Shown here piece by piece: positions 1-9,679 of a DNA stretch of 64,000 nt. The notes beneath the pieces were generated by a model. The model did no database searches, was not told where the DNA came from, and saw only the letters and a list, made by a program, of their open reading frames with translations. Each line of letters starts with the position of its first letter. Position 1 is the stretch's first letter. The position numbers and the translations under genes were made by a program. The stretch comes from Taxillus chinensis. Its lineage: Eukaryota > Streptophyta > Magnoliopsida > Santalales > Loranthaceae. The DNA lies in assembly GCA_023512835.1 (NCBI GenBank), contig JAKCVP010000332.1:124001-188000 (forward strand), read 5' to 3'.

Positions 1-555
1 GCCGCGCGATTTGCAGTCCGCGATACAGCGCGCGCACTGCACTTGCTGCGCACAACATGGGGCTGGATTCTGAACAACGCCAATTCAACGCAGAGTACAC
101 TCCTGGAAGGCTATCTCACCAATGGCAGTTTTGCGTACAGAAATAGCCGTGGATACGAGTACGATGAAAGCTATACCTCACATGCGCACGGGTGGAGTAC
201 AGGGCCTACGGCATCACTGACAAACTTTGTGCTCGGGCTGGATATTGTCGACCCTGGCGGTGCCAGCTGGAGCTTGAGACCACAGTGGGGGGACCTGACT
301 ACGGTAGAGGGAGGCTTCAGTACGCGTCTGGGCAGGTTCAGTGCAAAATGGAGCCGGGATGCAAAGCACATTCGGTTGTCATGGGATATGCCGCTCGGAA
401 CGCATGGGAACGTGGGCGTGCCACTGCCGGCTGGTTCACGGATTGCGGGGCTGCCTAGAGGTGTAAAGCTGACTTTTGAAAAGGGTGCGTTCGCGGAGCG
501 TGTGGCTGTTTGGCCTTGTCGAGGGGGAAAGGGAGGGGTGGTGATTGATAGTTGA
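1..555 (+). CDS. GH78 alpha-L-rhamnosidase-like enzyme, C-terminal part (cut by window edge)
   Basis: The frame is open from base 1 to a TGA ending at 555, so only the last 184 or so residues are present and the start lies outside the window. The segment reads through SYTSHAHGWSTGPTASL, then a VLGLDIVDPGG stretch, then W-x-L-R-P-x-W-G-D-L and a G-G-F-S-T-R-L-G beta-strand repeat. This order (conserved SHGWS-x-GPT, the PG loop, and the C-terminal beta-sandwich) is typical of glycoside hydrolase family 78, which removes terminal rhamnose from plant polysaccharides and glycosides. Catalytic acidic residues would be upstream and cannot be checked. The call rests on motif recognition only; a related six-hairpin glycosidase is the main alternative. 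Confidence 0.75.
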   Translation, partial: AARFAVRDTARALHLLRTTWGWILNNANSTQSTLLEGYLTNGSFAYRNSRGYEYDESYTSHAHGWSTGPTASLTNFVLGLDIVDPGGASWSLRPQWGDLTTVEGGFSTRLGRFSAKWSRDAKHIRLSWDMPLGTHGNVGVPLPAGSRIAGLPRGVKLTFEKGAFAERVAVWPCRGGKGGVVIDS

Positions 556-920
556 TTCAATCCGATGCCCAGCCATTGCAAGAGCTCGGGAACGGCTTCA
601 TATTGAAAAAGGAAACTACTGAAGGATCATGCAAACAGTAGACTCAGCCAATGACTTTTTGAAGTCGCTGACGAGAGGCGTATGAAATAATTAATGATAA
701 TGCTGTAGATCGTCATGAAGGAGTGTCGTAAGTCGTAGAAGTGCTTGTGTGCAGGTCGTCAGCCCTTGTCTCTTCCCTCTCTTTCCGTTTTCCCACTTCC
801 AAAGACCACCAGGTCTCAAAGTAACCGAACGATGTGCCTCTGCTCAGTTCTGGTACGTGCCACAGATGCTGTACCCCGCAGGAGGCTGGACAGGTACTCT
901 CCGTAGTTGGGCTATGCGCT
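556..920. other. intergenic, convergent 3' ends
   Basis: This lies between the 3' end of the GH78-like gene and the 3' end of the minus-strand repeat-peptide gene. Overlapping open frames here are shadows of the repeat gene. I see no gene or RNA; it should hold the two terminators. Confidence 0.6.
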
Positions 921-1712
921 CTAGGCATTCTCAAAAGTGGCCTCAGAAGCGGCTTTAGGTGGTGCGTCATTACGCTTGTACTGGCCATACTTGGAGTAAG
1001 AGCCATATGGGTTGGGAGTAGGTGGCGGGTATGAGCCGTAGTTGGCATACGAGCCATACGGGTTGGCAGGTGGAGGAGGAACAGGGTCGGGGTTAGAAGT
1101 CTCATCACGCTTGTACTGGCCGTACTTGGAGTACGAGCCATATGGGTTGGGAGTAGGTGGCGGGTATGAGCCGTAGTTGGCATACGATCCATACGGGTTG
1201 GCAGATGGAGGAGGAACAGGACCGGGGGTAGAATTCTCATCGCGCTTGTACTGGCCATAGGTGGAGTATGAACCATATGGGTTGGGAGTAGGTGGCGGGT
1301 ATGAGCCGTAGTTGGCATATGAGCCGTAAGGATTGGCAGGAGGAGCAGGAGCCTCATCGCGCTCGAGGTTCTTGTAGGCAACGCGATCGTTATATCCTGA
1401 AGGATCGTCCACCGGCATCTCGTCGCGCTTAGCGCTCGTTTCTGGAGGAGCCTTCCGGTAGTCAGAGTAGCTCGCATAGGCCCCAAAATCGTGCTTAGCG
1501 CTGCGCTCGAGATTCTTGAAGGCAACGGGAGCAGGGAGCTCGTCACGCTTGTGGTTCAGGTAGGCAGTGTAGTCCTGGTAGGTGAGGGAGGGTCCATTGT
1601 TTTCGCCATGTCCTTGGGGAGCATCGAGTGGAATGTCAGCTTCACGCTTCTGCCGAGAGGGCAAGGCCATCGCAGCAGCGGCGAGGGCGAGGAGGAGTTG
1701 ACGCTGCATCAT
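921..1712 (-). CDS. Secreted Tyr-rich KR-punctuated tandem-repeat precursor (KEP; candidate RiPP precursor)
   Basis: A single exon encodes 263 residues. Residues 1 to about 18 form a signal peptide (Leu/Ala core after MMQRQ). A first dibasic KR lies at 22-23, and further KR or basic sites at 55-56, 95-96, 118, 156-157, 201-202 and 246-247, each followed by Asp, Glu or Asn. Three long repeats (119-157, 158-202, 203-247) each carry NPYGSYANYGSY, a PPPTP hinge, then NPYGSYSKYGQY before KR. This is the layout of KEX2-processed repeat proteins, including dikaritin RiPP precursors such as those of ustiloxin and asperipin. In those systems Tyr-containing cores are excised by Kex2 and cross-linked by UstYa-family oxidases. 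A UstYa-type gene is the next gene to the right, divergently transcribed. The repeat units are long (39-45 residues) for a dikaritin, so a structural or pheromone-like secreted peptide is the alternative. A second in-frame Met follows directly at residue 2. Confidence 0.85.
   Translation of the reverse strand: MMQRQLLLALAAAAMALPSRQKREADIPLDAPQGHGENNGPSLTYQDYTAYLNHKRDELPAPVAFKNLERSAKHDFGAYASYSDYRKAPPETSAKRDEMPVDDPSGYNDRVAYKNLERDEAPAPPANPYGSYANYGSYPPPTPNPYGSYSTYGQYKRDENSTPGPVPPPSANPYGSYANYGSYPPPTPNPYGSYSKYGQYKRDETSNPDPVPPPPANPYGSYANYGSYPPPTPNPYGSYSKYGQYKRNDAPPKAASEATFENA
972..1358 (-). repeat. Three in-frame 117-135 bp repeats of the KEP gene
   Basis: Approximate units are 1242-1358, 1107-1241 and 972-1106. 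Each encodes one NPYGSYANYGSY / PPPTP / NPYGSYSKYGQY / KR cassette. Within each cassette the NPYGSY block is itself duplicated. The last two units differ by only a few bases, so recent expansion or homogenisation is likely. Confidence 0.9.
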
Positions 1713-2198
1713 GGATGGGTGTAGTGGCTTTTAACGTTGGTGTAGATGAAAGCGAGCTGAGTTGGCAGCGAGAGAAGGGTGAGAGAGTGGGTGTTGTGGG
1801 TGTATTTATCACCAGTGGCTCCTTGGATGGTGGACGGCGATGAACGCATCAAGCAGTGCTGCTCGCATCATGGACCAGAAGCTGCCGTGCTCGCATGACG
1901 GGCCACAAACAGTGAGCAGAGGCTACGCTGGTAGCAATGGCCAGTTACAGTACAGTGGACCGTATTGTGCTAAATGTGTCATCCTTTGCTTGCCAGTGGT
2001 TGGACCGGAGGGGGACATGTGACGGAGGACGCGGGCAAGGAGTGAGGCTCGGCAGACTGAAAGAGCAGGACTGTAGCCAGAAGCAGGGTGTATGCTGGGC
2101 GCTGCGTTGGTGGATGCTACGGTGCACAGCCAGTGCAGAGAGTCTGATGGCCGTGGAGGATGATGCAACAGGATGGCTTTTGCACGCCCCCACCGGGC
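1713..2198. other. Left half of the former shared promoter of the KEP and UstYa genes
   Basis: This non-coding stretch lies upstream of the minus-strand KEP start and ends at the transposon target site. It has normal base composition, with no RIP-type AT enrichment, so mutation has not spread out of the element. A TATA-like element lies near 1803-1810. No supported gene. Confidence 0.6.
1803..1810 (-). promoter_or_regulatory. TATA-like box of the KEP gene
   Basis: On the minus strand the bases read GATAAATA, about 90 bp upstream of the KEP ATG. This is a plausible core promoter, supported only by motif and distance. Confidence 0.35.
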
Positions 2199-2203
2199 CG
2201 CCG
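2199..2203. repeat. Left target-site duplication of the Copia element
   Basis: CGCCG immediately precedes the 5' LTR and is repeated exactly after the 3' LTR at 7548-7552. Five base pairs is the usual duplication for Ty1/Copia integration. Confidence 0.9.
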
Positions 2204-2376
2204 TGTTGGAAATGAGGACGTTCATTTGACATGATGTCACGTGACCTGTCAGTCACGTGAGTTTCCTAAATAGGCTTAGCGCACCTCCTATAGTATCTCT
2301 CCCTTCTATATTATACTTACTCCTTTAGTTAATTAGATATATATATATTTATCTAATTATTATCTATATTTTAATA
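2204..2376 (+). repeat. 5' LTR (173 bp)
   Basis: It starts TGTTGGAAATGAGGACG and aligns end to end with 7375-7547 without a gap. The outer part (to about 2265) keeps its CA and TG dinucleotides. The inner part, from about 2310, is converted to TA-rich sequence. Confidence 0.92.
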
Positions 2377-2390
2377 GTTATAAGCCCGGC
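2377..2390 (+). other. Primer binding site, initiator-tRNA-Met half-molecule type
   Basis: GTTATAAGCCCGGC directly follows the 5' LTR. Apart from one RIP-type G-to-A change it is complementary to the anticodon stem-loop region of initiator tRNA-Met (CGGGCTCATAAC). Drosophila copia is primed from this internal region rather than the tRNA 3' end. Identification is by eye. Confidence 0.65.
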
Positions 2391-5300
2391 TATTATATCC
2401 TACTCGAATTAGATACTATTACTTATTATTAAGACCTATAGGATACCTAAAATCGATAAGTAAAAGACTAACTCGATTATCGAATTCTAGATTTTAAATT
2501 ACTAGAAATAGACTACCTAGATATATATAAGGACTAGATAATAGGTTAAGAAGTACTAACTCTATATCTATTAATCTAGTATAAGATCTAGAATAAGAAG
2601 AAGGTATCTTAATCGACTAATTAAGATAACTAGACTAGACCGTCTCTATAGGGTAATCTAGATAAGAGCTAATTATAAGCTCGAATTATTTTCCGATACT
2701 TAATCTATTTAATCTAACTATATCTAATACTATTACTATAGCGAACGTATACTAAATAAAGACTACTATTTATCTCGAGAAATTACTAGACTAGAAAGTA
2801 TAGTATTAAAATTTTTAAGAATATATAGAATATAATAATCTATAGGAAAAGATTAATCCTAAGGTAGATAAATCTCTACTAGAATCTATAGTTCTTAAGC
2901 CTTAGCGGACTATACTATCTATAGTTAATCCTATAGCTAAGAACTATATAGATCTCTTAATTAAAGAACGTATATTAATACGTAAGATAGTTATATTCTA
3001 CTAGATCGATTATAAAGAATTTAAATAATAAGAATAAGATCTTACTTTACTATAAGCCTTCTTTAAAGTAATACTATTATCTAGCTTAATAATAGTAGTA
3101 TTAAGGGAAAAAGGTATAAGGAATAAACTTATAGCTTTAAAGGTTATAATTACTCTAAATAAATTTATAGAGTAATAGATTATCGAAAATAATTAAGATC
3201 GCCTTATAACTATACTATATAGTAAAAATATCTAGATATACTTTAATAAATAGATAATACTCTATTAGAGACTTAAAGATACGTTTCTAAATAATATACG
3301 GTTAGAGAGAAATATAGTAATCTAGTTCTTAAGTTTAATCGAACTATTTTACTCTAATCTTATCTATAGAGATAAATTCGAGATTAAGAATAAACTATAT
3401 CTATACTTCTCGATAAAAGATACTCTTAAACTCTAGAGTACCTATTTCCTTAATAAAGGAATTTAAACGTTCCTAAAAAAGAAAAGTTTATTATTATCGA
3501 GGATAAAGAGTATTAGTACTATAAGTATATTCTTAGTAGGGCGTAGCTAACTAGATAATAGGTATAGATAATCTACTAACTATAAGCCTTATATTTATAA
3601 TAGTATATATCGATAGGCGTACTATTAGTACTTAAACGATTAAGTACTACGCTATCCTAAAAATTAGAAGCCCTTTATAGATACTAAGGATAAGATTATA
3701 AAGAAACGTAAGATAGATCCCCGACTTAATACTATTATTAAGGACGCTATTAGTAAGTAGAAATAGTATAATAAGGAGAAAAATAGTAATAATAACTTTA
3801 AGGATAATAAGATAACTTATATAACTACTATTTATTCGATTCGTACTACCTATACTAGATATACTAGTTTAGAACTACTACTATTTAACTACGTTATTCT
3901 CGATAGTAGAGCTAAGATCTATATAGTTAATAATACTCTTATAGACTAGAATCGTCTATTTAACTATTAATAGATTAATAGGAAACTCTATTACGGAAAT
4001 AAGACTATCGATATTATAATAGTAGTAGATACTAAGATTAAGTTATTAAATAGATTATTTAAAGAGTTTATCTTAAAGGATATATATTACGTCTCTAATT
4101 TTATAATAAATTTAGTCTCGTTATAAAGACTTAATAAGGTAAATATTTACTATATTATAACTAAACTAAATTACTTAATTTCGGTTAGTAATAAGACTAG
4201 TAAATAGACGAACCTTTATAATATTTTTTAAGGTAGAATTAATAGGCTATTAGACTATAGAGAAACTCTACGAAAAATAAGTAATAGTAGATACTATTAC
4301 TTTATTAAAAGTAGCTCTAAAAGAGCTCTCTTTATCGCTAAAGTAATATTATAAGTTACTCGGGTATACGAATCTAGAGGTAGTTTCGTACCTAGCTTAA
4401 AATACTTAAGGAACGAACTTTTAGAATATAACTAAAGAACTAGTACTTTTCTTTATCGACTACGATATATACGTACTATTAAAGGCGAAAGCTATTATCT
4501 CTTACTAGAGTAATAAGAATCGAGAGTTATTAACTATTAAGGAATCCGAGTACCTCGCCGTTATCTTATAGAACTTAATAGAACTTAATAGGTCTATTCT
4601 AGACGTAAGTAATAGTAATATAATATATAAATTCTTTAACTATTTTTATTATAAAAAGAATACTACTATATCGGTTATACTTACTAATCTAAAGACGCCG
4701 CCGCTAATACTCTAGAATAATATTTTAAGTATATAGAGATAGACTTTAAAGTAAAGACTATTATATTCTACTTAGATATTAAGGGAGCGCTAAAAGGTAA
4801 GGCTAATAAGGTATTTACGAATTAGGGTATAATTCGTATAATATCTACTCCTAAAACTCTAGCCTAGAATAGCGCTACTAAAGTAGTAGGTAAGATAATC
4901 TAGAGAGTCGCTAGGGTATTTAGAATAGACTTATCCTTATCCTAGGATCTCTAGCTATAGCTGATATAAGTAGCTATATATACTTTAAATAAGATCCTAA
5001 ATAGGTAATTAGATTAGCGAATACTATTCGAGATAGTAATAGGAAAACGCCTATTACTCGCTTATCTTTATCCTATTAGATATAAGGCTTTTATACTTCG
5101 CTACTATATCCTAAGGCTCGATAAATTAGATCTAAGAGTATATATTAGTTTCTATATTAGTTACTTAGATTCGACTAATATCTTTAATATTTAGATTCTA
5201 TCCTAGAATAAGGTTATCCGTACTTGCGATATATACTTTAAAGACTATAAACGGTACTAACCGTTCGAGATCAAGGAAGCGTCGCTAGTAGAATAAATAC

Positions 5301-7374
5301 TATAAGCCTATTATAATCTTATTATCTAAAGGATTATATTACTATTAGATATTTCCTAAGAAATTATACTATTTTAGGACCTAGAAAGTATAGTAAAACG
5401 ACTACTTTTTAAGGTTGATAAAATAGTCTAAAATAGAAATAGAGAAGGGAAAGGTAACTAATTATCTAAATAGATTAAGATAGATCCTTATCTAATACCT
5501 ACTCCTACTAATAATAATAGATTAAGAGATCCGACTCTATCGGCTAGTATTATCTCTATCTCCTCTAGATTATTAATACCTATTTTCGATTCGCTTTTAC
5601 TAATATCTAAGTACTATAGTACGTTCGCTATAGGTATCGAAATACTATCGAAAACTTATCTAAGAATCTACTATTTCGAATTACTACTACCGCCTAATAA
5701 CTAGTATTAGTTATTATCCTATCCGAAATACGATAAATTTAAGAAAGCTATAGAGATAGAAATAATAAAATTCTAAGTACGTCTAACTTAGAGAATAGTT
5801 AAGAATTATAATAGATATAAATTACTACTTCGGTAGGTATTTATATATAAGTATAATAAGACTAGATATCTTATTAGATATAAGGCTTACCTTTATATTC
5901 GCGGAGATCTTAAGTTACTAATAACTTAAGATATATATATAGTAATACTCGCCTATAAGGTATTTCGCTACCTCTACGTACTTATCGTAGCGTTTAGATT
6001 AGAGACTATATAGTTCGATATAGTTAATACTTTTCTTTATACTAAGATAAATAAGGACGTATATTATTAGTATCTACTAGGATTTAAGTAACTAGATATA
6101 GTACTACTATTACTATACGCCCTATATAGATTAGCCGAATTACTAAAGCTATAGTTCGACTATCTTATCTAGGAGTTAGAGGAATTCGGATTCGAATCTA
6201 TTCTAGGCCTTAACTACCTCTTACGTAGTAAAGGTATATTATTATTATTCTATATAGATAATATTATTCTTATATACTAGCTATATTAAGATTCGCTTAT
6301 AAAGGAATTTAAATTATTCCTTAATAAGAAATTTAAAATAACTTACTAAGAGGAGGTAACCTAGTTTCTAGGACTAGAAATCAGGTGTAATAGGGCCGAA
6401 AATAAGCTATTTTTAATCTAATAAGCTTATATCAAGAAGCTTATTATAAAGTTTAATCTCGATAAGATTATAGGTAAATTCCCCTCGGTACTAATTATAA
6501 CTACTATAGACCTAAATCTAAATACTAGATAGGTATTAAAGATAACTATTAAAGGATACTAATAGAAGATTAGATCTATTAGATATATAGCTATTACTAT
6601 ACGCCCTAATATCGTTAAAGCGTATACTATACTAGCTTAATTTAATTAGAATCTATTAGATTATTATAACTATCTTGCTACGTAGGTACTTAGTTATCTA
6701 GCCTATACTAAGTATCTAGGCCTCCTTTTTTATAGAGAGTAATAACTATTCGAGATATATATCGACGTAGCCTTTACCGATTACTAGGATTATAAAAGCT
6801 CCTAAGGCCTATTAATTACTATATACGGCGTAGTAGTAGAGTAGAAGGTAGTAAAGTAGAAGATAGTAATAACCTTAACTATAGAGATAGAACTACTTAC
6901 GCTATTATCTATTACTAGGTATATATACTAGTAGTAGAGGGTGTTCGAATCTCTATAATTTAAGTTATAGGTTTAACTAACTATCTTTTATAATAATTAT
7001 AGAGCGGTTTCGATCGCTAACTCTAATAATTAAACGCTATCTATAAAGCTACGCTATATAGATATATATTAGTACTAGATCTACTAGGAGATAATATTAG
7101 GACGTCTATAGATACTCTAGATTAGTACTAATAACTAGAAAGCTAATAGGCTAACTAAGTACCTATTATACTAGAAATTCGAAGAATTCCGAAGGTAAAT
7201 CGATATTATTTAGTAGAACTAAACTACTAGCCTATAAGAGAATAATAACTATAAGAGGTAGTAGGACTATATATATTCCTTTTAAGATAATACTATATAT
7301 ATATAAAGAATAAATTAGTCGAACTATAGGTAAATTCGTACTATTTATAGACTCTATAAAAGGTAGGAAAGGTA
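2391..7374 (+). pseudogene. RIP-destroyed Copia gag-pol
   Basis: Stops occur in every frame, mostly TAG/TAA where Trp or Gln codons would be. Recognisable remnants are: an aspartic protease D-S-G/R-A with following H/Y-I-x-N near 3899-3945; a C-x2-C-like remnant of the integrase zinc finger near 4460-4480; a reverse transcriptase box now reading Y-I-D-N at about 6251 in place of YVDD; and an RNase H stretch around 6760-6900 (A-F-x-D-x followed by K-S-S, then T-x-E-x-E-L-L-x-L). The integrase-before-RT order is the Copia arrangement. A purine-rich tract (about 7358-7374) precedes the 3' LTR, as expected for plus-strand priming. Confidence 0.9.
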
Positions 7375-7547
7375 TATTAGAAATAAGGACGTTTATTTAA
7401 TATAATATTACGTAACCTATTAGTTACGTAAGTTTCCTAAATAGGCTTAGCGTACCTTCTATAGTATCTCTCCCTTCTATATTGTACTTGCTCCTTTAGT
7501 TAATCAGACATGTATATATTCATCCAATTATCATCCATATTTCAACA
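7375..7547 (+). repeat. 3' LTR (173 bp)
   Basis: This is colinear with the 5' LTR. Here the first part (7375 to about 7440) is RIP-converted. The last part, from about 7486 to TTCAACA at the end, is unmutated: the mirror image of the 5' LTR. Confidence 0.92.
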
Positions 7548-7552
7548 CGCCG
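7548..7552. repeat. Right target-site duplication of the Copia element
   Basis: CGCCG is identical to 2199-2203. The following 250 bp up to the UstYa ATG are the right half of the former shared promoter and have normal composition, with a CT-rich stretch (7752-7800) just before the start codon. Confidence 0.9.
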
Positions 7553-7803
7553 CTCTTTCCAACACAGCAATGTCGCGCAGCCTCGGGCCGCCATGAGCCG
7601 GACTGGCCCGTTTTAGCAGCACTGAGCCTCGCAGCCTGCCATGCATGCCTGCCACCACCACCGCCATGCATGCATGCGATACAAGCACTGAATGGCGGCG
7701 GGCTGCCCATGTGCTTTGTGCCCTGTCTGCACTACTTGCCCCTTCGCCGGTCCTTCTCCTTCTCCTCCTCCTTCTTTTTTCTTCTTCATCTCCTAGATCC
7801 ATC

Positions 7804-8816
7804 ATGGCTCAAGAACGTTACCACAGCATCGATGATAGCTCCAGCCTCGAGGATGAAAAGGAGCGCATGCTTCAGCATGATATGCGCTTGCAGCAGTTGC
7901 GCCAGCACCGCTCACGTTCATGGGTCCCTACCGCCATAATAGCTCTGGTAGCTTTTGCTCTCGGCGTTGCTCTCGGCACCTTCCTCCAAACACTCAACAT
8001 CAGCGACACTGCATACCGATTTGTGTCCATGCCTTGTGAGTACCCATCGGCCTGAGCCTTGGAGACTCGCCTCTTCGTACAAACAGGCTGACCTGATCAG
8101 CGCCTGTTGGCCCAAACGTCGACACCTCGTACCACACAGTCCGGTTCAATGGCACTTTTATGCACGAGAACATCTACCGCAGGGACGGCTCGCCTGAGGT
8201 CGACGAGGCCTGGGAAGCGTTGGGTGTTGAGTGTGAGTTTGAGCGTCCATGACCAGTCGCTGAAGCAGCCGATGACCATCTATGCAGACCGTCCTGGCCG
8301 CATCTCTGACGAAGAGGGTAAACTGGCCGGCTTCGGAGATGATCATGTCAGGATCAACCCAAAGTACGGTGGAGGCTACCCAATGAATGTTGAAGGCTTG
8401 CACCACCTGCACTGTCTGGTATGTCGAGGTGCAGCTTGAGGGTACACTTACAGCGAGGCTAACGCCAGAGACAGAACCTCGCCCGTCAGGCTCTCTGGTT
8501 CAACTATGATTACTATCACAAGCAGGGCAAGGGAGCCTTTGTCAACGAGGACAACATCCTCAAGCTCCACGTGACCCATTGCTTGGACATTCTCCGCCAG
8601 CAGCTGCAATGCTCAGTCGACACGGGTGTACTCGGCCAGGTGTGGTATGATCCAAGCTCTCCCAAATCCTTTGTTGACTTCAACACCGTACACCGTTGCA
8701 AGAACTACGATGCGGTGCGTGAGTGGGCCAAGGAGAGGCAATTGCCCAAGGACCCGCCAGCCGACTTCGTCTTGAAGCCCGAGAAAGGGTCGGTGAAGCT
8801 GACGGAATTGCCTTGA
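7804..8816 (+). CDS. UstYa-family (DUF3328) oxidase-like protein
   Basis: Four exons are inferred: 7804-8035, 8101-8232, 8288-8418 and 8475-8816, giving 278 residues. All introns are 55-65 bp and begin GTGAGT or GTATGT. A cytosolic N-terminus is followed by one membrane helix (about 41-61). Both family-defining HxxHC motifs are present: H160-H-L-H163-C164, interrupted by intron 3 just afterwards, and H197-V-T-H200-C201. The preceding G-G-G-Y-P-x-N-V-E-G-L and W-E-A-L-G-V-E-Y segments are also typical. UstYa-family proteins catalyse oxidative cyclisation or cross-linking, often at Tyr side chains, of fungal RiPP peptides such as ustiloxins, asperipins and phomopsins. The divergent neighbour encodes a Tyr-rich KR-repeat precursor, so a substrate-enzyme pair is the natural inference. 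The family also occurs outside RiPP clusters. The start is the first ATG after the CT-rich leader. Confidence 0.88.
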
Positions 8817-9679
8817 GAGCTCAATGACCTGAAAATGACATGATGACAAGCCATTTTCTAATTACTAATGAGAGCTAATATCGACATGAAGGAAAAGGGG
8901 GAGAGGTTGTCTTGCCTGTCCACACACCCACACACTGTGCCTAGTTCTAAATTGTCTTTATGCTGCTGGCGTCAATTGCAGATGGTTCAGCTGGATCAGT
9001 ATTACGAGGCTGGAATTTGGTAAATCAGACAGTATGGACGACAGTCAAGGGCAAGAATGGTGTCGTTGCCTTGTACGTGGCTGGTCAATGTTGACGATTG
9101 CATGTGATGGCCGCGTCTCGAACGCTTGCCTCATCTGGTCTAGAAAGGCCTGGCCTCGGAGGTTCATGACACCGCGAGATGGACGTCAGACTGCCACGAC
9201 TGCTAGCACTCGACTGCGACTCTGTCTCTGCAAGTACCATTCTATGGAAATGCACTGGCAGCTACCACTTTTCTGATTCATTTCTTACAAACACACTGCC
9301 GAGCCAAGACGAACGCCGACACCCGCCCAGGCCCGAGCGCATGCCCGGTGAGCCTGTGCCACTGCAAATTCTTAGCCAGGCCGGCCGCTGCCGAGAGAGG
9401 ACTCTCAACCATTGTTCCACTGCGCGCCCCTTGCTGCAACAAGAATGGCATTCTCGATTCCAGCCGATCTGCCTAGTAGTGTTGAGCCGGTGTCGTGCTT
9501 TGCCAGGGCTAGCAGGCTAGCAAGTCGCCGTCGACCGTCTGCGGGCACGTTCCTTCCATAGGGCTCTGGACACAAAACCCTGACGTATCCAATTGCGGCT
9601 GTACTTATTGCGTGCTCCAGCTCAAAACCACAGCTGCCTCCAGCTTCCGCCAGTCGTTCGAGCCCGAGAACACAAGACC
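8817..9679. other. Intergenic, UstYa 3' end to ATRR promoter
   Basis: There are only short shadow frames and no recognisable gene or RNA. The right part should hold the promoter of the NRPS-like reductase; I see no clear TATA box. Confidence 0.55.

Larger units (their letters stand above)
2204..7547 (+). mobile_element. Complete Ty1/Copia LTR retrotransposon, inactivated by RIP
   Basis: The 5,344-bp element is bounded by two 173-bp LTRs that begin TG and end CA (or the RIP-mutated forms), flanked by CGCCG duplications. The interior is extremely AT-rich and almost devoid of CpA and TpG dinucleotides, while CpG and CpC survive. This is the signature of repeat-induced point mutation acting on CpA on both strands. 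Relics on the plus strand come in the order gag, protease, integrase, reverse transcriptase, RNase H, which places it in Ty1/Copia rather than Ty3. No reading frame remains open. It sits between the divergently oriented KEP and UstYa genes. The intact duplication and full length show a single insertion, not yet lost by LTR recombination. Confidence 0.95.

Noticed and set aside
713..1546. 277-codon minus frame overlapping the Tyr-rich precursor
   Set aside because: It is a frame-shifted reading of the same repeat DNA. The 921-1712 frame has the signal peptide and ordered KR sites.
2391..7374. Possible functional AT-rich genes within the AT block
   Set aside because: All frames are broken. LTRs, target duplications and Copia relics explain the whole block.
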